Shown: piece after piece, positions 7,200 to 13,295 of the stretch | Layout of the letters: every line of letters begins with the position of its first letter | Position numbering within the stretch: the first letter of the stretch is position 1 | IMG/VR virus record: IMGVR_UViG_3300035681_000155 | Coordinates: 1-20,031 of that record | From: a virus | Direction: 5' to 3' (one strand) | Length of the DNA stretch: 20,031 bases | Notes under the pieces: generated by a model | Told to the model about the DNA's origin: nothing | Databases searched by the model: none | The model's input: the letters and a program-made list of their open reading frames with translations, nothing else | Position numbers and translations under genes: made by a program

Positions 7200-7277
7200 T
7201 GGTGGGCCCCCTGGGAGTCGAACCCAGCACCAATGGATTATGAGTCCACTGCTCTAACCAACATGAGCTAGAGGCCC
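7200..7277 (-). tRNA. tRNA with CAU anticodon (Met, possibly Ile2)
   Basis: 78 nt including an encoded CCA. Acceptor GGGCCTC/GGGGCCC, D-arm GCTC...GAGC, anticodon loop CTCATAA, T-arm CTGGG-TTCGACT-CCCAG. The anticodon CAU could read Met, or after lysidine modification by host TilS the AUA Ile codon. The anticodon-arm context and GC-rich acceptor are closer to bacterial tRNA-Ile2 than to elongator Met. It lacks the unpaired first base of an initiator tRNA. Confidence 0.95.
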
Positions 7278-7281
7278 GATA

Positions 7282-7366
7282 TGGTGCCCGAAACCGGATT
7301 CGAACCGGTACGCTTTTTGAGCGGCAGATTTTAAGTCTGCTGTGTCTACCTTTCCACCACTCGGGC
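7282..7366 (-). tRNA. tRNA-Leu(UAA)
   Basis: 85 nt including an encoded CCA. Acceptor GCCCGAG/TTCGGGC, anticodon loop CTTAAAA (UAA), a long variable arm (GCTC-aaaa-AGC-like) as required for class II tRNA-Leu, and T-arm ACCGG-TTCGAAT-CCGGT. It lies 4 nt from the CAU tRNA and 5 nt after the stop codon of the gene at 7372-7539, so it is part of a mixed mRNA/tRNA transcript. Confidence 0.96.
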
Positions 7367-7371
7367 ATAGT

Positions 7372-7539
7372 TCACTTAGAAGGATTCAGCATGAACTTTT
7401 GTAGAAGTTGCTGTGCTTCCTTCGTATCCTTTACCTCATCATTATAGTCGACCTTCATGGTTCTGACCATAACATCCATATTGAACTTTAGGAAGTAAGA
7501 GTCTTTTTTATTACTTTTAGCTGACAAGTCAAAATTCAT
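7372..7539 (-). CDS. 55-residue protein of unknown function
   Basis: A reading frame starting MNFDLSAKSNKKDSYFLKFN and ending QQLLQKFMLNPSK. Its ATG overlaps the stop of the gene at 7536-7766 in an ATGA junction, the pattern used throughout this operon, and GAGG precedes it at good spacing. Charged, with a helical C-terminal half. It ends 5 nt before tRNA-Leu. No family is recognised. The overlap and ribosome binding site make it a credible gene despite its size. Confidence 0.7.
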   Translation of the reverse strand: MNFDLSAKSNKKDSYFLKFNMDVMVRTMKVDYNDEVKDTKEAQQLLQKFMLNPSK

Positions 7540-7766
7540 TCTACCACCTCATAGGTAACCTCGTAACCGCCTTTACGCTCTGTAACCCAATCATCATGTC
7601 GCTCGTAGTCGCCTTGATTGATAAAGTCGAGAGCATCCCAATCATCTTCATCGAGAAGTTGCTTAAAGTTTTCTAGTGATTCGAATTGGTCAATGATTTC
7701 TTCTTCATCCAATTCGTAGGTGAACTCACTAACGACTGTATGGAATTCTTTTTTGATAATTTTCAT
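7536..7766 (-). CDS. 76-residue acidic protein of unknown function
   Basis: Strongly acidic in the middle (DEEEIIDQF, LLDEDDWDALDF), with beta-like ends (MKIIKKEFHTVVSEFTYEL and GGYEVTYEVVE). Such small acidic proteins often mimic DNA or bind host enzymes, but nothing here proves it. The start overlaps the upstream stop in TAATG, and the stop overlaps the next start in ATGA. Confidence 0.75.
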   Translation of the reverse strand: MKIIKKEFHTVVSEFTYELDEEEIIDQFESLENFKQLLDEDDWDALDFINQGDYERHDDWVTERKGGYEVTYEVVE

Positions 7767-8155
7767 TAGCTAAACTCCCTCGCTGAAAAACTGTATCCTT
7801 CTTCATCATCCCAATCATATTCGGGATTGAACCAAGTGTGCCCATACTTATCCGGCTTTCTACCTTCATCATTGTGAATCTGGTTCTTACGCCCACGATC
7901 ATTTACAAAATTTGGAGACTTTTGATTCTCAATGTATTCCACAAACCAATCGTAGTCGATTCGTTCACGATACTCGTCCATGATGATCTTGTCTTTCAGA
8001 AATTCTTTCCATTGTTGCCAAGAGACAAGACGTTCTGGTCGATAACCTTGAAACGAGAATGCCCAACCAAATGAAGATTTGCCGATATGATACTCTTCAT
8101 CATACCGGTCACAGCATTCACAGTGGTTAGAAGCAACATAATAATTAGTTCCCAT
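7766..8155 (-). CDS. conserved phage protein, GTNYY family, putative zinc binding
   Basis: 129 residues starting MGTNYYVASNHCECC. The N-terminus carries CECC and a following HIGKSSFGWAFSFQGY. I recall the pattern GTNYY...C..C...HIGKSS.GW.F from small proteins in many unrelated phages. A zinc ribbon or finger is plausible from the cysteines (with H8-C15 nearby), followed by an aromatic-rich, Asp/Glu-rich C-terminal half. Function is unknown. A start at 8155 gives GGAG a 7-nt spacing; the adjacent ATG at 8158 is the alternative. It overlaps the upstream stop codon. Confidence 0.8.
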   Translation of the reverse strand: MGTNYYVASNHCECCDRYDEEYHIGKSSFGWAFSFQGYRPERLVSWQQWKEFLKDKIIMDEYRERIDYDWFVEYIENQKSPNFVNDRGRKNQIHNDEGRKPDKYGHTWFNPEYDWDDEEGYSFSAREFS

Positions 8156-8346
8156 CATTCAACTCCAAAATGTTTCTTAATCTTACGCAAAAGGTCGACT
8201 CGTTCCATATCCCAACCCAACTGCTTTGTAGCCATAACAACATTACTGCCGGGACGATCTATCATATCTTGACATTGCTGTGCATGGCGAAGTTGCACAT
8301 CAATCATACCTTCAATAAGTTCAATTTCTCGTTCTGATAAGGTCAT
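8155..8346 (-). CDS. 63-residue helical protein ending in KKHFGVE
   Basis: Predicted as two or three helices (SEREIELIEGMIDVQLRHAQQC, ERVDLLRKIKKHFGVE). The last residues KKHFGVE match the C-terminal tail of the NERIREL-type proteins at 12133-12333 and 13362-13589, although the N-terminal NERIREL box is absent. It may be a diverged member or a product of recombination at the shared tail. ATGA overlaps at both ends place it in the operon. Confidence 0.75.
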   Translation of the reverse strand: MTLSEREIELIEGMIDVQLRHAQQCQDMIDRPGSNVVMATKQLGWDMERVDLLRKIKKHFGVE

Positions 8347-8822
8347 TCTCCAATCCTTTCTTTATACTCTTTCGTGGGAGTGTAGGGAAAGGTCACCGGG
8401 ACACGACTTTCAATACTGGTAAAATGACTCTTATATCGTTCACCAGTTTCCTCATCAATTCGCCAATCATAGAACACGATACCATCAATGTCATATGCTC
8501 CATTATTATCTTTGAACACATGACTACACCGTTTGTTCTGAAACAGCGGACCATTGTCTCGGCCACCATATTCACTTACGTCATGCCATTCCCAATCTTC
8601 ACCAGTCAGTGGTGCAAGCGGCTTAAACAAGGCTAACTTAGAAAATAGATTAACAGTATAAGGTGCAGAGGAACCAGAATGCCCTTCATTTTCAAAAACT
8701 GCAAGAAGCCCTAAAACATGCAGACAAATATCTTTCTGCATCTCATCTTCAAATTGATTATTCTCATCTACCCAACCTGCTGCACGGAACTCAGCCCATG
8801 CATGTCTCTCATAATTATTCAT
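8343..8822 (-). CDS. conserved phage protein of unknown function
   Basis: 159 residues with the pattern ERHAWAEFRAAGW...SGSSAPY...LALFKPLAPLTGEDWEW...QNKRCSHVFK...AYDIDGIVFYDW. This pattern is familiar from hypothetical proteins of many phages of Proteobacteria, where it is single-copy and of unknown function. No catalytic motif is evident. The single Cys-Ser-His and acidic-aromatic motifs could be a binding site. It overlaps both neighbours by ATGA, so it is translationally coupled. Confidence 0.8.
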   Translation of the reverse strand: MNNYERHAWAEFRAAGWVDENNQFEDEMQKDICLHVLGLLAVFENEGHSGSSAPYTVNLFSKLALFKPLAPLTGEDWEWHDVSEYGGRDNGPLFQNKRCSHVFKDNNGAYDIDGIVFYDWRIDEETGERYKSHFTSIESRVPVTFPYTPTKEYKERIGE

Positions 8823-9217
8823 ACTCTGTGACTCCCCATTGCATAAAATTTGTTTACAGCATCTTCACCAAGCCCATGAAACTTAGCAAATGCTTTGAGT
8901 AAATCCGATTCATGTTCAGCATCATAAATTGCATTGTGAATATCTAGATAGCCTGCGCACTGAGCAGGCATGTATGCTTCTGGTCCAAAACCAAATACAT
9001 TATATAGCACATAGCGATAAGTACCCTTTTGTTTGATTTCACCATCAAGGATTCGGCGTGACACTGCACAGAAGGCCATCAGTTGCTGATCTTTAGAGAG
9101 AGAATTCCAATATTCTTCCTGTTCCTTCTCCATCGCATCAATCACTATTTGAAATTGTTGCCTTAACTCTGACAATTCTTCCAATGCCTTTTCAACACCG
9201 TCATTCTCTTCAGTCAT
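8819..9217 (-). CDS. conserved phage protein of unknown function
   Basis: 132 residues. An N-terminal helix, probably coiled coil (EKALEELSELRQQFQIVIDAMEKEQ split over residues 9-33), precedes a conserved-looking block: EEYWNSLSKDQQLMAFCAVS, GEIKQKGTYRYVLYNVFGFG and AQCAGYLDIHNAIYDA. The second block is familiar from hypothetical phage proteins. No enzyme motif is seen. It starts inside the end of the gene at 9210-9560 (8-nt overlap) and ends with ATGA into the next. Confidence 0.8.
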   Translation of the reverse strand: MTEENDGVEKALEELSELRQQFQIVIDAMEKEQEEYWNSLSKDQQLMAFCAVSRRILDGEIKQKGTYRYVLYNVFGFGPEAYMPAQCAGYLDIHNAIYDAEHESDLLKAFAKFHGLGEDAVNKFYAMGSHRV

Positions 9218-9560
9218 ATTTTGGCTCCTTAATCGCAGGCTTTCTTCGCAGGAATTCGTTAAGTTTACTTTGCCAGTTGGAATAACAATGCCTTACGCCA
9301 ACTGTAATTCTTAGGTAAGGCAAGATAGCGCCGACATATAGTTCATTTGGGTCTAGTCCTGCATCTACACCAAACGAAAAGTGTTCCATCGTCCAAACCT
9401 GGAAGATCAGCCAATGAACACTCCAATTGTTTGAGTTCCACTCATCACCTTCTCGATAGTGCCACCGAGGCACCAATGGGCATACATCATTACACCACCA
9501 CTTATGTAGTGGATAATGTTCCCACCATTCTTTATCTCTATAGGGTTTTTCTTCACTCAT
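9210..9560 (-). CDS. aromatic-rich protein of unknown function
   Basis: 116 residues starting MSEEKPYRDKEWWEHYPLHK. It is unusually rich in Trp, Tyr and His (WWEHYPLHKWWCND, NSNNWSVHWLIFQVWTMEHF). A start at 9560 is chosen because it overlaps the upstream stop as ATGA and has a purine-rich GGGGA ribosome binding site. A start at 9575 would bury that site. The centre (HWLIFQVWTMEHFSFGV) is hydrophobic but broken by charged residues, so it is more likely a buried core than a membrane helix. No family name is known to me. Confidence 0.75.
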   Translation of the reverse strand: MSEEKPYRDKEWWEHYPLHKWWCNDVCPLVPRWHYREGDEWNSNNWSVHWLIFQVWTMEHFSFGVDAGLDPNELYVGAILPYLRITVGVRHCYSNWQSKLNEFLRRKPAIKEPKYD

Positions 9561-9931
9561 TCTTTTCTTCCCCATGCAGATACTTTCACCTGCGTAATAA
9601 TATCATGAATATCAGAACGGTCTAGCCAAGTGCCAACAAATTCTACCTGTGGATTACTAAAACCTTTTAGCACTTCTGGTCCTGATACATATCGAAACCT
9701 ACGGTCTAACCCCTTTTCTCTGTGATATGTTCTAAACTGTTCATGTGTTCCTGCAACAATGAAGATAGGATGTTCTCTAACAACAGATTCAGTTAGTTGC
9801 CTCGAATGTTCGTTATAACCACACTCATAAATTCGTTCAAGCAACAAACGAAGTGAATCTGCTTCTGGGTATCCACCTTGAACTAAACCAAGAATTGCTT
9901 GGTCTACTACTTCTTCTTTATATGATTTCAT
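9557..9931 (-). CDS. conserved phage protein of unknown function
   Basis: 124 residues. The N-terminal half is helical (EEVVDQAILGLVQGGYPEAD and LLLERIYECGYNEHSRQ). The C-terminal half looks like a Rossmann-type alternation: HPIFIVAGTHEQF, then RRFRYVSGPEVLKGF, then VEFVGTWLDRSDIHDI. The order strand-helix-strand-helix-strand resembles the minimal half of a P-loop-like fold, but no GKT/GKS motif exists, so no nucleotide binding is claimed. I recall FIVAGT...FVGTW.DR.DI from phage hypotheticals. It overlaps both neighbours by ATGA. Confidence 0.8.
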   Translation of the reverse strand: MKSYKEEVVDQAILGLVQGGYPEADSLRLLLERIYECGYNEHSRQLTESVVREHPIFIVAGTHEQFRTYHREKGLDRRFRYVSGPEVLKGFSNPQVEFVGTWLDRSDIHDIITQVKVSAWGRKE

Positions 9932-10158
9932 TTTCTCGGATCCATTCCGCCATCACTAACAATATCAGTATAACATGAATTTTTTTTGTTCTGCAACCAT
10001 TTGATAGCTTCTTCCCAACCTTCTTGGAAAGTCTGCCAGTGGTCTTCTAGAGCATCACTGACGTACTGCCCGTCTGGCCTTCGTCGTAGCCCGTGACCCG
10101 TTGCTCTAAGCGACAAATAAGTTACTTCTTCAAACGCTTTGCGAATTGGATCCGTCAT
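9928..10158 (-). CDS. small helical protein of unknown function
   Basis: 76 residues starting MTDPIRKAFEEVTYLSLRA. Start 10158 has GGAACA at 7-nt spacing. An ATG at 10170 is possible but less well placed. The segment WQTFQEGWEEAIKWLQ resembles FETFRKGWEYHKF in the product of 12499-12705, so the two may share a short helical module common in accessory phage genes. It overlaps the upstream gene by 29 nt and the next one by ATGA. Confidence 0.75.
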   Translation of the reverse strand: MTDPIRKAFEEVTYLSLRATGHGLRRRPDGQYVSDALEDHWQTFQEGWEEAIKWLQNKKNSCYTDIVSDGGMDPRK

Positions 10159-10486
10159 TTTGTGTTCCAATTTGTTTCTTCAGTTTTTTAATTTCTGCTT
10201 TGAGCCCACGATTCTCATACTTTGCCCAACCCAAATCATCCTGCATCTTTCGCATCTGTTCAGCAAAGTCACGGTCAGCAGGTGTTAGGTTTTCTTCTGG
10301 TGTGATAATGAACTTACCTGCGTCCCAGTCAAAACCCATACCAATGTGTTTGATCTTAACTGTAGGATGAGCACCTACAGTAGAATATGGAAGTTTAATT
10401 TGAATGACAACTTCTGGATCTTCACGCACCATTCGTTCTTCATTGTGATGAGCATTCACCAATCGATGTAGTTCACTGAGTTTCAT
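10130..10486 (-). CDS. conserved phage protein, FDWDAGKF family
   Basis: 118 residues starting MKLSELHRLVNAHHNEER. The beta-rich core (PEVVIQIKLPYSTVGAHPTV...MGFDWDAGKFIITPEENLT) matches a pattern I know from many small phage proteins of unknown function. The C-terminal 50 residues form a probable coiled coil (AEQMRKMQDDLGWAKYENRG and following). Start 10486 makes a TAATG junction with the upstream stop and has AAGGA nine bases upstream. The ATG at 10492 is the alternative. Confidence 0.78.
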   Translation of the reverse strand: MKLSELHRLVNAHHNEERMVREDPEVVIQIKLPYSTVGAHPTVKIKHIGMGFDWDAGKFIITPEENLTPADRDFAEQMRKMQDDLGWAKYENRGLKAEIKKLKKQIGTQNDGSNSQSV

Positions 10487-10695
10487 TACCATTGATCCTT
10501 TTCAAGCCATTCTTCAGCATCTTCAATGTTATCGAAAATTTCACCATGTTGACGGTACCGATCTTCACATGGACCACACACAGCCTGATATGCAATGGCT
10601 TTATTCCCTTCGCGGTCATTTGCTTTGGTCATAACATTATGCACATGATAAAAGTCATCAACTTCATGCCCACATGATAGCACAATGTTACTCAT
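10486..10695 (-). CDS. small zinc-finger-like protein (CGH...CGPC)
   Basis: 69 residues with SCGHEVDD near the N-terminus and VCGPCEDRYRQHG about 30 residues later. Four candidate ligands (C8, H10, C40, C43) match the compact CGH...CxxC treble-clef type of finger often seen in phage accessory proteins. The acidic tail DNIEDAEEWLEKDQW is helical. Function unknown; DNA, RNA or protein binding is possible. It overlaps the upstream gene by ATGA and the next by TAATG. Confidence 0.78.
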   Translation of the reverse strand: MSNIVLSCGHEVDDFYHVHNVMTKANDREGNKAIAYQAVCGPCEDRYRQHGEIFDNIEDAEEWLEKDQW

Positions 10696-10925
10696 TTGTC
10701 AACCTCAAACCAGTTACTAATATGTTGTTTAGCACCAACGGCTCCATATGATTGTTCCTTAAGCCCATGGGTAAGCAATCCAACTTCAGCCACTTCACAC
10801 ATTCGCATACATTCTCGCACAATCAACTCGGCGAACTTTACAGGATCCAGTTCACCTGCAACATAGTCACCGTTGCTTTCCAGCACTAGTGCTTGATCAT
10901 AAAGTTCTCGAATTCGTTCGTTCAT
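10692..10925 (-). CDS. NERIREL-family small protein, copy 1
   Basis: 77 residues, MNERIRELYDQALVLESNGD followed by DPVKFAELIVRECMRMCEVA. It shares with three other genes here the N-terminal MNERIREL box, a central FA(E/D/K)LIV.EC helix and the same size. The tail is diverged (HISNWFEVDK where other copies have KKHFGVE). I know this family as recurrent small phage proteins of unknown function. The start follows the upstream stop by one base. Confidence 0.8.
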   Translation of the reverse strand: MNERIRELYDQALVLESNGDYVAGELDPVKFAELIVRECMRMCEVAEVGLLTHGLKEQSYGAVGAKQHISNWFEVDK

Positions 10926-10926
10926 T

Positions 10927-11136
10927 TTATCGTCCCACTGTTTGAATACGCAGGTTCAGTGCTTGTTCAGCATCAACCAAAGCATCTACACGATTGATCA
11001 GTTCTCTATAATCAGGTCTTAGGTGACGACGATGAGTTAGTCGGCGTTCCAATTCTGCACAATCGACTAAATGATCCCGCAGACCTTTGAGGGCACTGAC
11101 TAGATCGTCTCGTGTGTCAAATGTTAGATCGCTCAT
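10927..11136 (-). CDS. small helical coiled-coil protein
   Basis: 69 residues starting MSDLTFDTRDDLVSALKGLR. It is almost wholly helical and rich in Arg, Leu and Asp (CAELERRLTHRRHLRPDYRE), consistent with a short helical hairpin or coiled coil. Start 11136 gives GGGAG an 8-nt spacing and a TGATG overlap with the upstream stop. No family is recognised. Confidence 0.75.
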   Translation of the reverse strand: MSDLTFDTRDDLVSALKGLRDHLVDCAELERRLTHRRHLRPDYRELINRVDALVDAEQALNLRIQTVGR

Positions 11137-11282
11137 CACACAAACTCCCAAAACAATTTCGGATTCATTTTACGGCGTTGGGTCCAATAGGGAATTGCCC
11201 AAGCAAGATTAGTCTCAATCACAATAGGGGTCATTTCACACATAAGATTCTGTTTACGACTTGCATACACTTTCATCAACAC
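11136..11282 (-). CDS. 48-residue basic protein, first gene of the P4 operon
   Basis: The frame reads (M)LMKVYASRKQNLMCEMTP and ends KMNPKLFWEFV. A GTG start at 11282 has AAGGAG six bases upstream. An in-frame ATG at 11276 is the alternative, with a 12-base spacing. Longer starts would fall inside promoter P4, so they are rejected. It is basic and possibly beta-strand rich. No family is recognised. It heads the operon that runs down to the tRNA and replication genes. Confidence 0.65.
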   Translation of the reverse strand: MLMKVYASRKQNLMCEMTPIVIETNLAWAIPYWTQRRKMNPKLFWEFV

Positions 11283-11312
11283 AAACTGCTCCTTGTCATT
11301 CACTATACCGAT

Positions 11313-11341
11313 ATTATAGCAAAAAGCGGTATACCTGTCAA
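11313..11341 (-). promoter_or_regulatory. sigma70 early promoter P4
   Basis: Minus strand: TTGACA (11341-11336), a 17-bp spacer, TATAAT (11318-11313), both boxes perfect. Transcription would read the small-gene operon 11282 to 7372 and possibly continue through the tRNAs into gp43. Confidence 0.87.
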
Positions 11342-11353
11342 GCAAAAGTTAAG

Positions 11354-11371
11354 TGTTGTATTCGTGCAACA
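11354..11371. promoter_or_regulatory. 18-bp inverted-repeat operator 4 (single)
   Basis: TGTTGT-attcgt-GCAACA, 12 bp upstream of the P4 -35 box. It directly abuts the stop codon of the gene at 11372-11635. Confidence 0.7.
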
Positions 11372-11635
11372 CTATTCAGAACCACTGTCGGGGCTTGTTT
11401 TCCCATCAGGTCCACTAATGTCATACCGACCACCACATTTGCCACAGTAGAACCAAGACCAACCAAAGCCATTGTCGTGGTATTTACCGCCTCGGTGTCC
11501 TTCAAGAAAACAATCACGAAGCAATTGTTTCTTAGCAGGCAAGTAGACAGTATTGTCATACTCAGCCAGGAGTTCTTCCATCTTTAGTGCCCTAGCACGA
11601 TCAATCTCACCTCGACGTTTCCAAATGTCACTCAT
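11372..11635 (-). CDS. putative zinc-binding small phage protein
   Basis: 87 residues. An N-terminal helix (DIWKRRGEIDRARALKMEEL) leads to a block with candidate zinc ligands: DCFLEGHRGGKYHDNGFGWS then WFYCGKCGGRYD. C42 and H47 with CGKC would make a four-ligand site. The Gly-His-Asn-Gly-Trp context is familiar from phage hypotheticals. The C-terminal tail is Gly/Ser/Asp-rich and probably disordered. It starts inside the end of the gene at 11628-11795 by 8 nt. Confidence 0.78.
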   Translation of the reverse strand: MSDIWKRRGEIDRARALKMEELLAEYDNTVYLPAKKQLLRDCFLEGHRGGKYHDNGFGWSWFYCGKCGGRYDISGPDGKTSPDSGSE

Positions 11636-11795
11636 ACTTAACGCCCATATGGTTTAGAATACGCATACAGTCATCGCTTAAACATTGATTAGCACATTCC
11701 CTAACAATCAACTCGGCGAACAATTCTAAATCAATATGCACATTGTAGAATTCATTATGGGATTCTTCAGCAAGTTCTCGAATTCGTTCGTTCAT
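11628..11795 (-). CDS. NERIREL-family small protein, copy 2
   Basis: 55 residues: MNERIRELAEESHNEFYNVH, then IDLELFAELIVRECANQC and a short tail ILNHMGVKYE. It has the N-terminal box and the central FAELIVRECANQC helix of the family, but a shorter middle. ATGA overlap with the upstream stop (11792-11794) and an 8-nt overlap with the next gene support it as a real gene. Confidence 0.78.
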   Translation of the reverse strand: MNERIRELAEESHNEFYNVHIDLELFAELIVRECANQCLSDDCMRILNHMGVKYE

Positions 11796-12133
11796 ACATC
11801 ATCCTCGCCACAAAAAACTTTTGTAAGGTCAGCAATGTTATAACCTTTCAAGCTTAGTTTGCTTCTTGCCGGAATATTACCTCGCACATATTCATACTTG
11901 ACAAACTTTCCCAAGCCTTCATCAATTTCTTTCACAGTCTTTCCATGCCATACTTTGCCAAGAATGTATTTGACTTTTACCCACTTTACGTTGTTCTCAG
12001 GAGTACCTGAATACTCGCTTTTAAAACTGTAGTAATCACTGTGACCTCCACCCATAGAAACAATATTTAATGGACGGCACCAATCTTCTGGATCAATAAC
12101 ATCATTGTCTTCAAGCATTTGAATGGAGATCAT
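11792..12133 (-). CDS. protein of unknown function
   Basis: 113 residues starting MISIQMLEDNDVIDPEDWCR. The centre is beta-like and basic (VKWVKVKYILGKVWHGKTVK), with Lys/Gly-rich loops, and the end is acidic (FCGEDDV). Start 12133 gives GGAG a 7-nt spacing. The ATG one codon upstream (12136) also works and overlaps the upstream stop. A start at 12172 would overlap most of the neighbour's tail and is rejected. No family is recognised. Confidence 0.75.
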   Translation of the reverse strand: MISIQMLEDNDVIDPEDWCRPLNIVSMGGGHSDYYSFKSEYSGTPENNVKWVKVKYILGKVWHGKTVKEIDEGLGKFVKYEYVRGNIPARSKLSLKGYNIADLTKVFCGEDDV

Positions 12134-12333
12134 CATTCGACTCCGAAATGTTTCTTTAGGTCCTCGATGCATCGACGGACTTCCATGTCCTCGCGGTTCA
12201 GGTCGCCCATGTACCGCTTCTGAACTACGCCGATAGCCTCATTTACGATAAGGTCGGCGAATTTTTCGGCATCGAACACCGTAGGAAAATTCTTCCAACT
12301 CTCCATCATCAATTCTCGAATCCGTTCATTCAC
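12133..12333 (-). CDS. NERIREL-family small protein, copy 3 (GTG start)
   Basis: 66 residues: (M)NERIRELMMESWKNFPTVF, then DAEKFADLIVNEAIGVVQK and the family tail DLKKHFGVE. A GTG at 12333 is chosen because it aligns with the ATG of the other copies and forms a GTGA overlap with the upstream stop. The usual Cys of the central helix (LIV.EC) is replaced by Ala (VNEA). Confidence 0.75.
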   Translation of the reverse strand: MNERIRELMMESWKNFPTVFDAEKFADLIVNEAIGVVQKRYMGDLNREDMEVRRCIEDLKKHFGVE

Positions 12334-12506
12334 TTTACAATCTCTCTGCAATATTTAACAGCATCAGTATACAGCATGGTGCCATTCTTGTCAAGACAGT
12401 TGTTGTAAATACGCATCTTTTCCAACTTACCACCAATAACAATTAGTAAAACAATAGCCGCAAGTGTTAAACCTGTTACGGGAAAGACCCACCAATTATC
12501 ATTCAT
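12330..12506 (-). CDS. small single-span membrane protein
   Basis: 58 residues starting MNDNWWVFPVTGLTLAAIVL. One transmembrane helix (about residues 5-25, LTLAAIVLLIVIGG) is followed by a charged tail with two cysteines (NNCLDKNGT and VKYCREIVK) spaced 15 residues apart. Start 12506 has GAGG seven bases upstream. Similar one-helix proteins with two tail cysteines are frequent in accessory phage operons. A holin is unlikely in this early minus-strand position. Confidence 0.75.
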   Translation of the reverse strand: MNDNWWVFPVTGLTLAAIVLLIVIGGKLEKMRIYNNCLDKNGTMLYTDAVKYCREIVK

Positions 12507-12705
12507 CTTCACACCTCGGTCCATGTTCAAGGTAATCTTTCATAAAAACATCATTATGTTCTAGGTAGAACTTATGATATTCCCAGCCTTTGCGAAAAGT
12601 CTCAAATCTAATTCCCGCAAGTCTCATACCTTCTTCAGTCATAGGTACAGCATATGCTTCGGAGTCTCGCCATGCATCGTGGATCAGTTGTTCTTGTTCG
12701 TTCAT
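12499..12705 (-). CDS. small helical protein of unknown function
   Basis: 68 residues starting MNEQEQLIHDAWRDSEAYAV, with FETFRKGWEYHKFYLEH in the middle. The last motif resembles the product of 9928-10158. Start 12705 is chosen because of the GGA-TTGAAA context and the MNE start seen in neighbouring genes. An upstream start at 12768 would duplicate coding of the neighbour. Its first 71 nt overlap the end of 12635-12979 in another frame. Confidence 0.72.
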   Translation of the reverse strand: MNEQEQLIHDAWRDSEAYAVPMTEEGMRLAGIRFETFRKGWEYHKFYLEHNDVFMKDYLEHGPRCEDE

Positions 12706-12979
12706 TTTCAATCCAATTGTAAAAGTTGATAGTTTGATCGGTACTATTTGCCCAACGATCAAACTCATTTAATGGGCAACTAATGTCAACAAAGAAATCA
12801 GGAAATGCCCAGTAGCGAAAACGATACATGCGGCTGCCTTTCTTTGCAATAGCACCCCATTTGAAAAAATCACGGCGAACCTTGTAGCCAAGCTTTTTTA
12901 GTAGAGTCTTGAATTGACTTGCACTCATGCCAAACAGTTGCTCGCGGCGAGGTTTTTGTGATCGATATTTGAACTTCAC
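12635..12979 (-). CDS. basic protein of unknown function with long 3' overlap
   Basis: 114 residues starting at a GTG that overlaps the upstream stop as GTGA. The N-terminal 60 residues are very basic (KYRSQKPRREQLFG, LLKKLGYKVRRDFFKW), followed by an aromatic beta-like part (YRFRYWAFPDFFVDISCPL). The natural end may have been near NWIE: after that the frame runs 71 nt into the next gene and encodes a compositionally different Arg/Thr/Cys-rich tail, suggesting a lost stop codon. No family is recognised. Confidence 0.7.
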   Translation of the reverse strand: MKFKYRSQKPRREQLFGMSASQFKTLLKKLGYKVRRDFFKWGAIAKKGSRMYRFRYWAFPDFFVDISCPLNEFDRWANSTDQTINFYNWIENERTRTTDPRCMARLRSICCTYD

Positions 12980-13200
12980 TTCCACATATCCTTAGAAAAG
13001 ATAGGTTGACAATGCTCACCAAGTTTATTCATGTCACTAACCATTTCCATATCCGATTCAAAGGGATAGTGCCGCAGAAGCGACCGAGCGCGATCCCGAA
13101 CCTCTTTGGGAACTCGCGGAGTCTTAGACGGAATGAGAAGGTCAAAGAGAAACTCACGGGTTGAATTAACTGCCCGGAGTCTTTCGAATGGTAGAGTCAT
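12976..13200 (-). CDS. BPSL0761-like small protein
   Basis: 74 residues: MTLPFERLRAVNSTREFLFD, then KTPRVPKEVRDRARSLLRHY and a C-terminal CQPIFSK. The patterns RTRAV..TREFL and (K)TPRVPK.VR.RA..LLRHYP match my memory of the BPSL0761 family, small proteins of unknown function in Proteobacteria and their phages or prophages. This hints at, but does not prove, a proteobacterial host. The start overlaps the preceding remnant by ATGA. No good ribosome binding site is seen, so coupling is likely. Confidence 0.8.
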   Translation of the reverse strand: MTLPFERLRAVNSTREFLFDLLIPSKTPRVPKEVRDRARSLLRHYPFESDMEMVSDMNKLGEHCQPIFSKDMWK

Positions 13201-13295
13201 GTTGAAAAATAACCTATAATGTAAAAGGAACCTTTAGTGTATGACCATTCACAATCTCGTGCTGTGACCGTAAACAATGGTTTCTTATCACTCAT
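13197..13295 (-). pseudogene. truncated RF-1-like (peptide-chain release factor-like) remnant
   Basis: 32 residues, MSDKKPLFTVTARDCEWSYT, followed by KGS and then an unrelated hydrophobic tail (FYIIGYFST). The start matches the small phage and bacterial RF-1-domain proteins whose pattern is LFSVT.KD..W.Y.KGSG.GGQ..NKTSS. Here the sequence stops matching exactly where the catalytic GGQ loop should begin, and the next gene starts at the end of the frame. It therefore looks like a 5' fragment left by a deletion. The frame is still linked by overlaps at both ends and could be translated, but not as a release factor. Confidence 0.55.

Noticed and set aside
9330-9500. Aromatic-rich product as an integral membrane protein
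   Set aside because: The hydrophobic stretch is interrupted by His, Glu and Asp residues and is too broken for a confident transmembrane helix.
9557-9931. P-loop ATPase in the product of 9557-9931
   Set aside because: The strand-helix pattern hints at a nucleotide fold, but there is no Walker A lysine, so the call was not made.
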